Source: CAZEHO01 sp964511945
Lineage (GTDB): Bacteria; Actinomycetota; Acidimicrobiia; Spongiisociales; UBA11373
Direction: 5' to 3'
DNA: 64,000 nucleotides
Assembly: GCA_964511945.1 (NCBI GenBank)
Contig: CAZEHO010000013.1
Coordinates: forward strand, 1-64,000
Made by a program: the position numbers and the translations under genes. The notes under the pieces are model-generated. The model made no database searches, had not been told where the DNA came from, and was given only the letters and a program-made list of their open reading frames with translations. Each line of letters starts with the position of its first letter. The first letter of the stretch is position 1. Shown here in pieces: positions 18,687-27,303 of the stretch.

Positions 18687-18836
18687 CGATGTCTTTCTAG
18701 CAAGCCGATCGGGTCCGCCGCGGCCCGACACCGGTGCGAGGTCCTTCCGGATGCCTCCCCGCAAAGGGCCGCTGGCCCCTGGCGCGGAGCCGTGAGACCG
18801 GCGAGGCTAGGGGATGACGCGACTCAAGAGGAACGA

Positions 18837-20219
18837 ATGAAGCGGCGCAGCTGGGCGGAGCCTTTCAAGATCAAGATGGTCGAGCCGATCGCGATGACCA
18901 CGCGGGAACACCGGGAATCGGCGATCAGGGAGGCGGGGTATAACACGTTCCTGCTCGATTCGGCAGATGTCTACATCGACCTGCTCACGGATTCAGGTAC
19001 GTCGGCGATGTCGGAGTGGCAGTGGGCCGGGCTCATGATCGGAGACGAGGCCTATGCCGGCAGCCGTTCGTTCTACAACCTCTGCGATGCCGTCGCCGAG
19101 GTCTACGGGTATCCGGAGCTGGTGCCAACGCATCAGGGTCGCGGCGCCGAACACATCCTCAGCCAGATCCTCATCAAGGACGGCGATGTCGTCCCCGGCA
19201 ACATGTACTTCACGACGACGAAGTTCCATCAGGAGTACGCCGGCGGGACGTTCGTCGATGTCATCGTGGACGAAGCGCATCAGCCGGCCTCGGAATTCCC
19301 CTTCAAGGGCAACATCGATCTCGGCAAGCTGCAAGCCCTGATCGACGAGCACGGTGCGGAACGCATCCCCTACGTGTCGTTCGAGACCAACGTGAACATG
19401 GCCGGGGGGCAGCCCGCATCGATGGCGAACCTGCGCGACGTGTACGAGTTGTGCCGTTCACACGGCATCCTCGTGATGCTCGACGCCACCCGGGCGCTCG
19501 AGAACGCTTACTTCATCCAGCAGCGTGAGGACGGGTACGCCGACAAGAGCATCGCCGAGATCATGCGCGAGATCTGCTCGTATTCCGACGGCGCCACCGT
19601 GTCCTCGAAGAAGGACAACCTGGTCAACATCGGCGGGTTCCTGGCGCTGCGCGACCCGGAACTGGCGCGGCAGGCCCGGGCTCTGCTGGTCGCCTTTGAG
19701 GGCCTCCACACCTACGGCGGCATGTCGGGGCGGGATATGGAGGCATTGGCTCGGGGGATCCGCGAGATGGTCGTTACGGACGACCACGTGCGGGCCCGGG
19801 TCGGCCAGGTCGAGTATCTCGGGGATCTGATCACGGGAGAGGGCATTCCGATCGTGCTCCCGGTCGGGGGGCATGCGGTGTTCCTCGATGCGGCGTCGAT
19901 CATGAGCCACCTGCCTCAGGACGAATTCCCGGCACAGGCACTGGCGGCAGCCCTCTACGTCGACTCAGGCGTGCGCGGTATGGAGCGCGGCGTCGTGTCG
20001 GCCGGCCGCAACGCCGAGACCGGCGATCACAACTACCCGAAACTCGAACTGGTGCGGCTCACGATTCCACGCCGCGTCTACACGCAGAGTCACATGGACG
20101 TGACCGCTGAATCCGTGGCCGCCGTCTACGAAGCGCGGGAGTCCCTCGGAGGTCTCGAGTTCGTGTACGAGCCGCCGCAACTCCGGTTCTTCCAGGCCCG
20201 TTTCACCCCGAAGGGGTAG
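18837..20219 (+). CDS. tpl: Tyrosine phenol-lyase-like beta-eliminating lyase
   Basis: This 460-residue enzyme belongs to the tryptophanase/tyrosine phenol-lyase family, PLP enzymes that split the aromatic side chain from tyrosine or tryptophan, giving pyruvate and ammonia. The PLP Lys lies in SSKKDNLVNIGGF (Lys259). Two residues favour the tyrosine enzyme. The position of Thr124 of Citrobacter TPL is Thr126 here (YFTTTKFHQ), where tryptophanase has Asp. The position of Arg381 is Arg384 here (MERGVVSAGR), where tryptophanase has a hydrophobic residue. NMYFTTT, GRDMEALARG and FVYEPPQLRFF also follow TPL. AAGAGGAA precedes the ATG. Tryptophanase remains possible; no aromatic-amino-acid transporter is adjacent. 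Confidence 0.82.
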   Translation: MKRRSWAEPFKIKMVEPIAMTTREHRESAIREAGYNTFLLDSADVYIDLLTDSGTSAMSEWQWAGLMIGDEAYAGSRSFYNLCDAVAEVYGYPELVPTHQGRGAEHILSQILIKDGDVVPGNMYFTTTKFHQEYAGGTFVDVIVDEAHQPASEFPFKGNIDLGKLQALIDEHGAERIPYVSFETNVNMAGGQPASMANLRDVYELCRSHGILVMLDATRALENAYFIQQREDGYADKSIAEIMREICSYSDGATVSSKKDNLVNIGGFLALRDPELARQARALLVAFEGLHTYGGMSGRDMEALARGIREMVVTDDHVRARVGQVEYLGDLITGEGIPIVLPVGGHAVFLDAASIMSHLPQDEFPAQALAAALYVDSGVRGMERGVVSAGRNAETGDHNYPKLELVRLTIPRRVYTQSHMDVTAESVAAVYEARESLGGLEFVYEPPQLRFFQARFTPKG

Positions 20220-20229
20220 CGCCGGGGGT

Positions 20230-20416
20230 CTAGGAGCCCGCTGAGCAATACATGTCGGACATCTCGGCGACCAGTCATCACCACTTGCTGTGTCCTCGGT
20301 CCCACCATTCCTGCACGAGGAGTGGCGGAACCTGGGTCCTTGCGATTGGCGCGCCTGGCCGCCGATCAACGTGCCCGGCGGGCACGCCACATCGGCATTA
20401 CTCAGCAGACTCCTAG
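20230..20416. mobile_element. 187-bp inverted-repeat (MITE-like) element A
   Basis: The ends at 20230-20249 and 20397-20416 are inverted repeats, 17 of 20 bases identical, both beginning CTAGGAG. The left end contains the 53-bp sequence shared with position 3-55, an apparent IS terminus. No transposase is encoded, so this is a non-autonomous or internally deleted IS copy. It lies 10 bp after the tpl stop and shares its final CTAG with element B. The gap 20220-20579 between tpl and the rhodanese gene is filled by elements A and B; no gene is seen there. Confidence 0.6.
20233..20285 (-). repeat. IS-terminus repeat, copy 2
   Basis: This is the reverse-complement copy of 3-55, with about three substitutions over 53 bp. 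It forms the left end of element A. Confidence 0.65.
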
Positions 20417-20582
20417 TGCCGCGCCTCACCGCGTTTGCCGGGTTCAAATGTGGCTCAGGCCGCCTCCGGCTGCGTCCTCGCCCTTGACGCATTTCATCCA
20501 ATGCGCCTGCGGGACTGCGTCCTTGCCGGGCCACGCCCTGAGCTCGCCCTGAACCTCGCCAACGTCATGAGACACGGCACTA
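20414..20582. mobile_element. 169-bp inverted-repeat (MITE-like) element B
   Basis: The ends at 20414-20446 and 20550-20582 are imperfect inverted repeats, about 25 of 33 bases matching, both starting TAGTGCCG. The element carries no ORF of its own that can be supported. Its right end overlaps the stop codon of the rhodanese gene, and its left end overlaps element A. The terminal TA would suit an element with a TA target site, but this is inference. Confidence 0.5.
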
Positions 20583-20885
20583 AGCGGCGTGGCCGAGTGC
20601 CACCATGCCGCCGACGAGGTTCCCGACCTGGGAGAAGCCGTTGGCGGCAAGGAACCGGGCGGCTAATTGGCTGCGGTTGCCGGAGCGGCAGACGATGAGC
20701 ACAGGTACTGCACGATCGAGGCGGTCCAGCGAGGTGGGCAACTCGCCAAGTGAGAGCTTCCGGGCCTCCGGCAGCGTTCCCAGGGTCCACTCAATCGGTT
20801 CGCGGACATCGAGCACGATGCCCTGATGCCGGGCAATCCAGTCTTGCCATGCGGTGGCGCGAACCTGCTCGACCTGGGGGCTCAT
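20580..20885 (-). CDS. Single-domain rhodanese, C-terminus altered by element B
   Basis: This 101-residue rhodanese has the active-site loop CRSGNRS, whose Cys takes the sulfur atom, and the preceding LDVREPIEW motif. The protein stops at GGMVALGHAA, where single-domain rhodaneses usually run another six to ten residues. The TAG stop is exactly the first three bases of the terminal repeat of element B, so an insertion has most likely trimmed the protein and provided the stop. The ATG at 20885 is chosen; upstream in-frame sequence to 20942 looks non-coding. It may still be active, as the missing part is peripheral. Confidence 0.8.
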   Translation of the reverse strand: MSPQVEQVRATAWQDWIARHQGIVLDVREPIEWTLGTLPEARKLSLGELPTSLDRLDRAVPVLIVCRSGNRSQLAARFLAANGFSQVGNLVGGMVALGHAA

Positions 20886-21081
20886 CGTGTTGCTCCGGGA
20901 TCCTGGGTGGCGGCACTGTACCCCCAGAGGTATCCCAGGCAAGCGTTGGTGCTCCGGCAGTCGGCCTCCGGCTGCGGCCGGTCCTCCAAGGGGTGGCGGC
21001 CCGCGGATAGGGTGTGGGCGGTCGGATCGGGGTTAGCGGCTCGGCCGGGGAATGCGCATCGAGAGGCGGTGGCGCAGCGCA

Positions 21082-22839
21082 ATGGGTGATACGAGCGACT
21101 CCAGGACGTCAAGCCGGCTGGGCGGCGCCTTCAGGTTCCTGCCGCTTGCCGGGATCGTTCGCGGCCATCGTCGGGAGGACCTCATCGGCGACGTCCTGGC
21201 CGGGTCCCTCGTCGCGATCCTCCTGGTGCCGCAGGCGATGGCCTATGCGCTGCTGGCCGGATTGCCGCCTCAGATCGGCCTGTACGCGGCGCTGCTCCCG
21301 CCGGTGCTCTACGCCCTCTTCGGATCGAGCCGATATCTCGCGGTGGGGCCGGTTGCCATCGTCTCGCTGCTGGTCGCCGACGGCCTGAAGCCGATGGCCG
21401 AGGCCGGATCCGAGCGGTACGTGCAGCTTGCCATCGTGCTGGCCCTGATCGTCGGTGTGCTGCAGCTAGTCATGGCGCTGCTGCGGGCCGGATTCGTCAC
21501 GACCTTCCTCAGCCATCCCGTCATTGCCGGATTCACCAGCGGCGCCGCGGTCGTCATCTGCGTCAGCCAGATCGAGCACTTGTTCGGCGTGGTGGTGGAT
21601 CGCCACGGCCATCCGCACGAGACGATCATCGATCTGGTCGGTCAGATGGATGAGGCGGTGCCGGCGACCCTCGTGATCAGCGGGATCGCGCTGGTGGGGT
21701 TGTGGCTGTTCCGGGGTCCGCTCCGGCGCTTCCTCGATCGGTCAAGGATCTCGGCGGTCTGGGCCAATGTTCTCAGCCGAATCGGCCCGTTCGTCGTGGT
21801 GGCGGCCGGCATCGTTGCAGTTGCTGCGGGGGACCTCTCGTCGCATGGCGTCACGGTCGTGGGGGAGATCCCACAGGGCCTGCCGATTCCGGGGATTCCA
21901 TCCGTGGAGGCCGAGACGCTGGTCGAACTCCTTCCCACCGCAATCGCCATCACGTTCATTGGATTTGTGGAGGCGTATTCGATTGCCACGGCCCTGGCCG
22001 GGAAGCATCGGGAGCGCATCTCCCCGAGCCAGGAGCTCCTGGCGCTGGGTGCCGCCAATCTTGGAGGAGCATTCACCGGCGCCTACCCGACGACCGGGAG
22101 CTTCAGCCGGTCGGCCGTGACCGCCGATGCCGGAGGCCGCAGCGGGCTGGCCGCGATCGTGTCGTCGGTGCTCATCACGTTCACCGTTCTGCTCTTCACG
22201 CCGCTGCTGCACGACCTGCCGCGAGCCGTGCTGTCGGCAATCATCGTGATGGCGGTGATCCGATTGGTCAACTGGCGGGGATTCCTGCAGATCTGGCATT
22301 ACGACCGGCTGGACGGATTGGTGGCGCTCGCAACGTTCGGCTCGGTGCTCTTCATCGGCGTCGAACTCGGCATCCTCATCGGCGCCGGAATCGCCTTCGT
22401 GTTCTACCTGTGGCGGGCGAGCCGGCCCCACGTCGCCATCGTCGGCCGGTTGCCGGGAAGCGAGTCCTATCGGAACGTGCTTCGCCACGACACGATCACA
22501 TCCGACGAGGTGGCTGCAGTTCGGGTCGACGAGAGCCTGACCTTCGCCACCGCCTCGGCACTTGAGGAGGTCCTCATCGAGATCGTGGCCGTACGACCGA
22601 CGCTGCGGGCACTCGTGCTCGAGTGCGTTGCGGTCAATCACATCGATTCAACGGGCCTCGAGGCCCTGCATGGGATCGATGACCGGCTCGCCGCGATAGG
22701 TGTCGAACTCCACCTGTGCGAGCTCAAGGGTCCGGTGCGCGATCGGCTCGATGCGAGCGGATTCGTGGAGGTGTTCGGAGAGCACCGGTTGCATGCCTCC
22801 ACTCACCAGGCAATGGAGTCTCTCGGAGCCGCCGATTGA
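21082..22839 (+). CDS. SulP-family anion transporter with STAS domain
   Basis: This 585-residue protein has about 12 membrane helices (residues about 30-420) and a C-terminal STAS domain (about 450-575). The SulP signature region is LLVPQAMAYALLAGLPPQIG. The STAS motif VAVNHIDSTGLEALH carries the usual DST. SulP proteins import sulfate, bicarbonate or dicarboxylates, and the sequence does not say which. ATG 21082 is preferred; an earlier ATG at 21052 would add ten basic residues. The gene is followed 2 bp later by galK. Confidence 0.88.
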   Translation: MGDTSDSRTSSRLGGAFRFLPLAGIVRGHRREDLIGDVLAGSLVAILLVPQAMAYALLAGLPPQIGLYAALLPPVLYALFGSSRYLAVGPVAIVSLLVADGLKPMAEAGSERYVQLAIVLALIVGVLQLVMALLRAGFVTTFLSHPVIAGFTSGAAVVICVSQIEHLFGVVVDRHGHPHETIIDLVGQMDEAVPATLVISGIALVGLWLFRGPLRRFLDRSRISAVWANVLSRIGPFVVVAAGIVAVAAGDLSSHGVTVVGEIPQGLPIPGIPSVEAETLVELLPTAIAITFIGFVEAYSIATALAGKHRERISPSQELLALGAANLGGAFTGAYPTTGSFSRSAVTADAGGRSGLAAIVSSVLITFTVLLFTPLLHDLPRAVLSAIIVMAVIRLVNWRGFLQIWHYDRLDGLVALATFGSVLFIGVELGILIGAGIAFVFYLWRASRPHVAIVGRLPGSESYRNVLRHDTITSDEVAAVRVDESLTFATASALEEVLIEIVAVRPTLRALVLECVAVNHIDSTGLEALHGIDDRLAAIGVELHLCELKGPVRDRLDASGFVEVFGEHRLHASTHQAMESLGAAD

Positions 22840-22841
22840 CG

Positions 22842-24065
22842 ATGCCGCCCGCCTTCGAGGCCCATTTCGGCCGTCGGCCCGAGCTCGTGGTTCGGGCACC
22901 AGGCCGGGTCAACATCATCGGGGAACACACCGACTACGCGCTGCTTCCTGTCCTTCCCGCCGCCGTGCAGTTCGGAATCACCGTGGCGGCTACAGGTACC
23001 GACTCCGGTGCCGTCGAGGCAGGGTCGGGCGCATTCCCGGAGCTGGTGAAGGTAGACCGCTTCCCGGGCCGGGTGGACGGTTGGGGCCGGTACGTCGCGG
23101 CCGCCGTGCGGCAACTGGGTGACCGGGCGCCGGGTCTAGGAGCACAGCTGTGGGTGGACGGCGACCTGGCGCCGGACGGAGGCCTCAGTTCATCATCTGC
23201 CCTCACGGTCGGACTGATCGGGGCGCTCGATGCGGTGTGGGAGCTCGGCCTGAGCCGCGCCAGCGTTGCCGATCTGGCCGTTGCGGCCGAACGATCTGTC
23301 GGCATCGAGGGGGGCACCATGGATCAGACGGTGATTGCCCTGGCAGACCCCGGGGCAGCCTTGCGTATCGATTTCTTCCCACCTGCGACGCGTCCGATTG
23401 CCATCGACCCCTCGATTCGGTTGGTCGCGGCAGACAGCGGGAAGCGGTCGCCGAAGACCGGTGCGATGCGCGATCTGTACGACAGCAGGGTGCTCGGGGT
23501 CCGAATGGCCGGTGGGCTGCTGGCCGCCGAACTCGGCGTCGATGCCGGGTCACCGCCACTCCCGGGCCGGTTGGTGGACGCCGCCAACTTGCTCGCGCTG
23601 TCGCACGAACTCCCGGCAGAGACTTCGCCGAGGGAGGTTTCGGGCAGCACCGGCATCGACCCGGAAGTGTTCTGCCGGTTGACGGCCCGATCTCTCGATC
23701 CCGACCTGAGCGTTCCGGTCCGGGTGATTGCCGAGCATGTCGTCGGGGAGGCAGCTCGGGTCGACCGTGCCGAAGTGGCCCTGCAGGGTGGCGATCTCGA
23801 CGCCCTGGGACGGCTGCTCGATGAGTCTCATTCCAGCCTGCAGGCGTTCGGGGTCTCGACGCCGGAACTCGACGGCCTCGTGATCGCGCTGCGGGAGGCC
23901 GGGGCGGCGGGCGCCCGCCTTACCGGAGCGGGAGGGGGAGGCTTCGTGGTCGCGGCTGCATCATCCGATCAGGTCGATGGTGTTGTCGAAGCCGGCAGGC
24001 GGTTCGCCGGGACTTCGTTCGAGGTCATCCCGTCGGGAGGCTTGTCGTGGTCGACCGTGGGGTGA
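22842..24065 (+). CDS. galK: Galactokinase
   Basis: This 407-residue GHMP kinase phosphorylates galactose at C1. All three family motifs are present: GRVNIIGEHTDY near the N-terminus (the galactokinase signature), the ATP-binding GGLSSSSAL at about 110, and GAGGGGFVVAA near the C-terminus. The catalytic Asp is expected in EGGTMDQTVIAL. The ATG at 22842 gives the normal family start, with the signature at about residue 22. It is followed by an overlapping nucleotidyltransferase gene (19 bp overlap), which suggests sugar-1-phosphate activation as a joint task. Confidence 0.9.
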   Translation: MPPAFEAHFGRRPELVVRAPGRVNIIGEHTDYALLPVLPAAVQFGITVAATGTDSGAVEAGSGAFPELVKVDRFPGRVDGWGRYVAAAVRQLGDRAPGLGAQLWVDGDLAPDGGLSSSSALTVGLIGALDAVWELGLSRASVADLAVAAERSVGIEGGTMDQTVIALADPGAALRIDFFPPATRPIAIDPSIRLVAADSGKRSPKTGAMRDLYDSRVLGVRMAGGLLAAELGVDAGSPPLPGRLVDAANLLALSHELPAETSPREVSGSTGIDPEVFCRLTARSLDPDLSVPVRVIAEHVVGEAARVDRAEVALQGGDLDALGRLLDESHSSLQAFGVSTPELDGLVIALREAGAAGARLTGAGGGGFVVAAASSDQVDGVVEAGRRFAGTSFEVIPSGGLSWSTVG

Positions 24066-24775
24066 TCCTCGCTGCCGGGAGGGGCACCCGCCTCGGCCCG
24101 CTCACCGATTCGGTCCCCAAGCCGCTGCTGGACATCGGAGGCACCCCTCTGCTGGTTCGGATCCTCGATGGGCTCGTAGAGGCCGGAGTTGTCGAGAGCG
24201 TGGTCGTCGCCGGGTACCGGGCGGACCAGGTCCGATCCGCCCTCGCCGGCAGATCGGGCGTTGAGATCGTTGTCCAGACCGAATTGAACGGCACGGCTGG
24301 CGCCGTTGCGCTGGCACGTGATGCGGTGTCCGGCCGGCCGTTCGTGTACGCCTGGGGCGACATCCTGATCAGACCCGACAACTACCGGCGGATCGTCGAG
24401 GCCGCAGCTTCGGCAGACGCGGTGATCGGTATCAATCGGGTCGAAGATCCCTCCGCCGGTGCCGCAGTCACGGTGGATGGAGATTGGCGGGTCCGGGGCA
24501 TCGTCGAGAAGCCACCCCCGGGATCGTCCGTGACCAAGTGGAACAGTGCCGGGATCGGGGTCCTCGGGCCCGACGTGTGGCCCCTGATCGATGCGCTCGC
24601 TCCCTCACCGCGTGGGGAGTACGAACTGACCGATGCCATGGCCGGACTGGTCGACGACGGCGCCATCGTCGCGGCGGTGCCCATCGAGGGACCGTGGGTC
24701 GACATCGGGACGCCCGAGTCCCTGGCTCGGGCCCGGGAACTTGTCAGTGGCTGGCGACCCGGCTCTCAACCATGA
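24047..24775 (+). CDS. Sugar-1-phosphate nucleotidyltransferase
   Basis: This 242-residue protein opens with VILAAGRGTRLGPLTDSVPKPLL, the NTP-binding motif of nucleotidyltransferases with the conserved Arg and Lys. The sugar-site Asp is in YAWGDILI. It is short and lacks a C-terminal left-handed helix, so it resembles single-domain MurU/HddC-like enzymes more than GlmU. The GTG at 24047 has GGGAGG six bases upstream and lies within the end of galK. Coupling to galK suggests galactose-1-phosphate or a related sugar as substrate, but this is inference. Confidence 0.82.
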   Translation: MVDRGVILAAGRGTRLGPLTDSVPKPLLDIGGTPLLVRILDGLVEAGVVESVVVAGYRADQVRSALAGRSGVEIVVQTELNGTAGAVALARDAVSGRPFVYAWGDILIRPDNYRRIVEAAASADAVIGINRVEDPSAGAAVTVDGDWRVRGIVEKPPPGSSVTKWNSAGIGVLGPDVWPLIDALAPSPRGEYELTDAMAGLVDDGAIVAAVPIEGPWVDIGTPESLARARELVSGWRPGSQP

Positions 24776-25142
24776 TGCAGGCGCGGGCCAGGTAGTCGAA
24801 TCTGTCCTCATCGAGATACGCCATCACCCGCTCGTCTTCGGCTCCCGGTTGGACCCAAGCCCGCATCATCCCCATTTCCTTTGCGGTCGCCAGTACGGAG
24901 AGGGTGGTGGGGGCCGGAGTGACGTAGTTCACGATGGTCGGAGCTTCGGGCAGGTCGGCCAGACTCGGGTATGCCGGATCGCCGTCAACGGTGGTCCGAG
25001 CCGGGTTCACCGCGAACACAGTGAAGCCCTTTGCTTTGAGGTCGCGGTAGATGATCCCTCCGTACTTCCCCGGACTGTCGGTCGCTCCTACGACGGCGAC
25101 CGTCGTGCCCGGTTCGTTCAGCAGAGCTGCGATGTCGTTCAT
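24744..25142 (-). CDS. CoA-binding domain protein (YccU-like)
   Basis: This 132-residue protein has the CoA-binding Rossmann-type fold: TVAVVGATDSPGKYGGIIYRDL at the N-terminus, followed by VFAVNPARTTVDGDPAYPSL, then a WVQPGAEDERV motif that is standard in YccU. The family is small and its role is unsettled. The ATG at 25142 is chosen because it puts the first strand at about residue 15. Its 3' end overlaps the nucleotidyltransferase gene by 32 bp on the opposite strand. Confidence 0.85.
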   Translation of the reverse strand: MNDIAALLNEPGTTVAVVGATDSPGKYGGIIYRDLKAKGFTVFAVNPARTTVDGDPAYPSLADLPEAPTIVNYVTPAPTTLSVLATAKEMGMMRAWVQPGAEDERVMAYLDEDRFDYLARACIMVESRVASH

Positions 25143-25258
25143 GCAGCCTGCAACGGCCCCGAAGTGCCGATCATTCCGCGATCCGACTTCCTGTCTGGAA
25201 ACCAAATCGATAGTTTTGAGCGGTCCCGGTTCCCAGTGTCGGAGGAGGTACGGGCACC

Positions 25259-26221
25259 GTGAAGCGCGTCGTCGCGGCCGTCACGGCCATTGCACTGCTC
25301 ATCGTCGCGTGTGGTGGGGACGGCGATGCTGAGGACACGACCGGGGGTACCACTGCGATCGACACCCCGGGACTGCCGTCGACATACACCGGTCCCGACG
25401 GCGTAACCTCCACGGTCTCCGATGTCAGCCGGATCGTGACGCTCAGCGGAGAGTTCACCGAGATCGTGTTCGCCCTCGGGCTCGGCTCGAACATCGTGGG
25501 TGCAGATCTCTCGTCGGTGTATCCCGAGGAAGAGACGAAGACCATTCCCAAGATCGGGGTCGAGCGACTGCTGCTCGCAGAGCCGATCATTGCCCAGAAC
25601 CCCACCGTGGTGCTCGGTGACACCGATGCCACACCCCCGGACGTGATCGATCAGGTCCGCCAGACGGGGATCCCGGTCGTGATTTTCCCGCGCTTCCAGG
25701 GGCTCGAGGGACCGGCGACCAAGATTCGTGCCGTCGCCGAGGTCCTCGGGGTCTCATCCGAGGGCGAGGCTCTTGCCGCATCGGTGCAGGGTGAGATCGA
25801 TGCCATTGCCGCCGCCACAGCGGATCTGTCCGACCGGCCCCCGGCTGCCGTCGTCTACATGGCCAACAACGGTGCCACGATCCTGCTGCTGGGGGAGAAC
25901 ACCGTGATGGAGGGGCTGATTGCGGCGGCCGGCGGAGCCGATGTGGCACCGGCGGCCGGGTCCGACGGCATGATGCCGCTGACCCCGGAGGCACTGGCCG
26001 GGGGAGCTCCGGAGTTCATCATCACCTCGGAGCGCGCGATGGACACCACCGGCGGCATCGAGGGCTTTCTCGAAGTGCCCGGTGTCGCCCAGACCCCGGC
26101 GGGAGAGCAGCAGAATGTGCTGGTCTTTGAGGACACGTTCCTCCTCAACCTCGGTCCTCGCACCCCAGACCTGCTACGCGAGATGCTCGCGGTGTTCCAT
26201 CCGGACGTGACCGTACCGTGA
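25259..26221 (+). CDS. Haem/iron-complex ABC transporter substrate-binding lipoprotein
   Basis: This 320-residue protein has a lipoprotein signal ending LLIVAC. It is a periplasmic-binding protein of the BtuF/HmuT type, with VTLSGEFTEIVFALGLGSNIVGAD in the N-terminal lobe. GGAGGAGGT lies eight bases before the GTG start, a clear ribosome binding site. It is the first gene of a three-gene importer, overlapping the permease by 4 bp (GTGA). HmuT-like haem binding fits best, although a siderophore or cobalamin ligand cannot be excluded. Confidence 0.85.
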   Translation: MKRVVAAVTAIALLIVACGGDGDAEDTTGGTTAIDTPGLPSTYTGPDGVTSTVSDVSRIVTLSGEFTEIVFALGLGSNIVGADLSSVYPEEETKTIPKIGVERLLLAEPIIAQNPTVVLGDTDATPPDVIDQVRQTGIPVVIFPRFQGLEGPATKIRAVAEVLGVSSEGEALAASVQGEIDAIAAATADLSDRPPAAVVYMANNGATILLLGENTVMEGLIAAAGGADVAPAAGSDGMMPLTPEALAGGAPEFIITSERAMDTTGGIEGFLEVPGVAQTPAGEQQNVLVFEDTFLLNLGPRTPDLLREMLAVFHPDVTVP

Positions 26222-27303
26222 GCTCCCCCGCTGCGGCAGGCCCGGCAGCGGCGCCCGGCCCGGAGCCGGTGCGCCGTGTCGGCCGTGCCTCGCTTATCAC
26301 GGGCCTGTCGGTCGCTCTGGTGGGATTCTCGATCCTGTCTCTCGGCGTCGGTGCCGTCGACATCTCACCGGCGGCCGTGTTTGGAATCCTCCTGGATCAT
26401 GCCGGCATCGACACCGGCCTGGAGTTCACAGAGCGGCAGGACGCGGTGCTGTGGTCGATCCGGCTTCCCCGGGTGGTCCTTGGAGCAACCGTCGGCGCCG
26501 GGTTGGCGGTGGCCGGGGCCGCACTCCAAGGCATCTTCCGAAACCCGCTCGCTGATCCCCAGCTCATCGGTGTATCGAGTGGCGCCGCACTCGGCTCGAC
26601 CGCGCTCATCGCACTCGCCGGGGGCCCGCTGGGTCTGCTGGCGGGCCCGATCGGAGCGTTCTTTGGTGGCCTGGCGGCCGGGATTGCGGTGTACTCGATC
26701 GCCCGGCATCAGGGCCGGACCGAGGTGGTCACCCTCATCCTCGCCGGAATCGCGGTAGCTGCCATCGGCGGTGCCGGCGCCGGGATGGTCAGTTTCATCG
26801 TCGATGACCCGGCTTTGAGGAACGCGCTGTTCTGGTCACTCGGGAGCCTCTCGGTGGCGACGTGGAAGCTGTGGTGGGTGACCCTGCCGTTCGTGGCGGC
26901 CGGGGCCATCCTGCTCCCGCTGTACGCCCGGGCGCTCAATCTGACTCTGCTCGGCGAACGGGAAGCCCAGCATCTCGGTGTGGACGTGGAGCGGGTCAGG
27001 CTGGTGGTGCTCTCGCTGGCGGTGCTCACCGTCGGCGCCACGGTGGCGGCGGCCGGCGTCATCGGCTTCATCGGCCTCCTGGTGCCGCATGGAATCCGGC
27101 TGGCGGCGGGGCCGGATCACCGGGTCGTTCTGCCGGCATCCATCGTCGGAGGTGCCACTCTGGTCGTGGCCGCCGATTTCGTGGCGCGAACGATGGCGTC
27201 GCCCATCGACGTTCCCGTGGGGCTGCTGACCGCCCTGGTCGGCGGACCGCTGTTCCTCTGGCTGCTGCGCCGCACCCGCCGGGAGCACGGAGGGTGGGGA
27301 TGA
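26218..27303 (+). CDS. FecCD-family ABC permease (haem/iron uptake)
   Basis: This 361-residue permease has about ten helices and the FecCD markers RLPRVVLGATVGAGLAVAGA and QGIFRNPLADPQLIGVSSGA. GLLVPHGIRL marks the ATPase-coupling loop near the C-terminus. The GTG start overlaps the stop of the binding-protein gene, and its own stop overlaps the ATPase start, so the three genes are translationally coupled. Confidence 0.9.
   Translation: MSSPAAAGPAAAPGPEPVRRVGRASLITGLSVALVGFSILSLGVGAVDISPAAVFGILLDHAGIDTGLEFTERQDAVLWSIRLPRVVLGATVGAGLAVAGAALQGIFRNPLADPQLIGVSSGAALGSTALIALAGGPLGLLAGPIGAFFGGLAAGIAVYSIARHQGRTEVVTLILAGIAVAAIGGAGAGMVSFIVDDPALRNALFWSLGSLSVATWKLWWVTLPFVAAGAILLPLYARALNLTLLGEREAQHLGVDVERVRLVVLSLAVLTVGATVAAAGVIGFIGLLVPHGIRLAAGPDHRVVLPASIVGGATLVVAADFVARTMASPIDVPVGLLTALVGGPLFLWLLRRTRREHGGWG

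Noticed and set aside
20436..20460. GGTTCAAATG, like a tRNA T-loop
   Set aside because: No acceptor, D or anticodon stems can be paired around it; it lies in the terminal repeat of element B.
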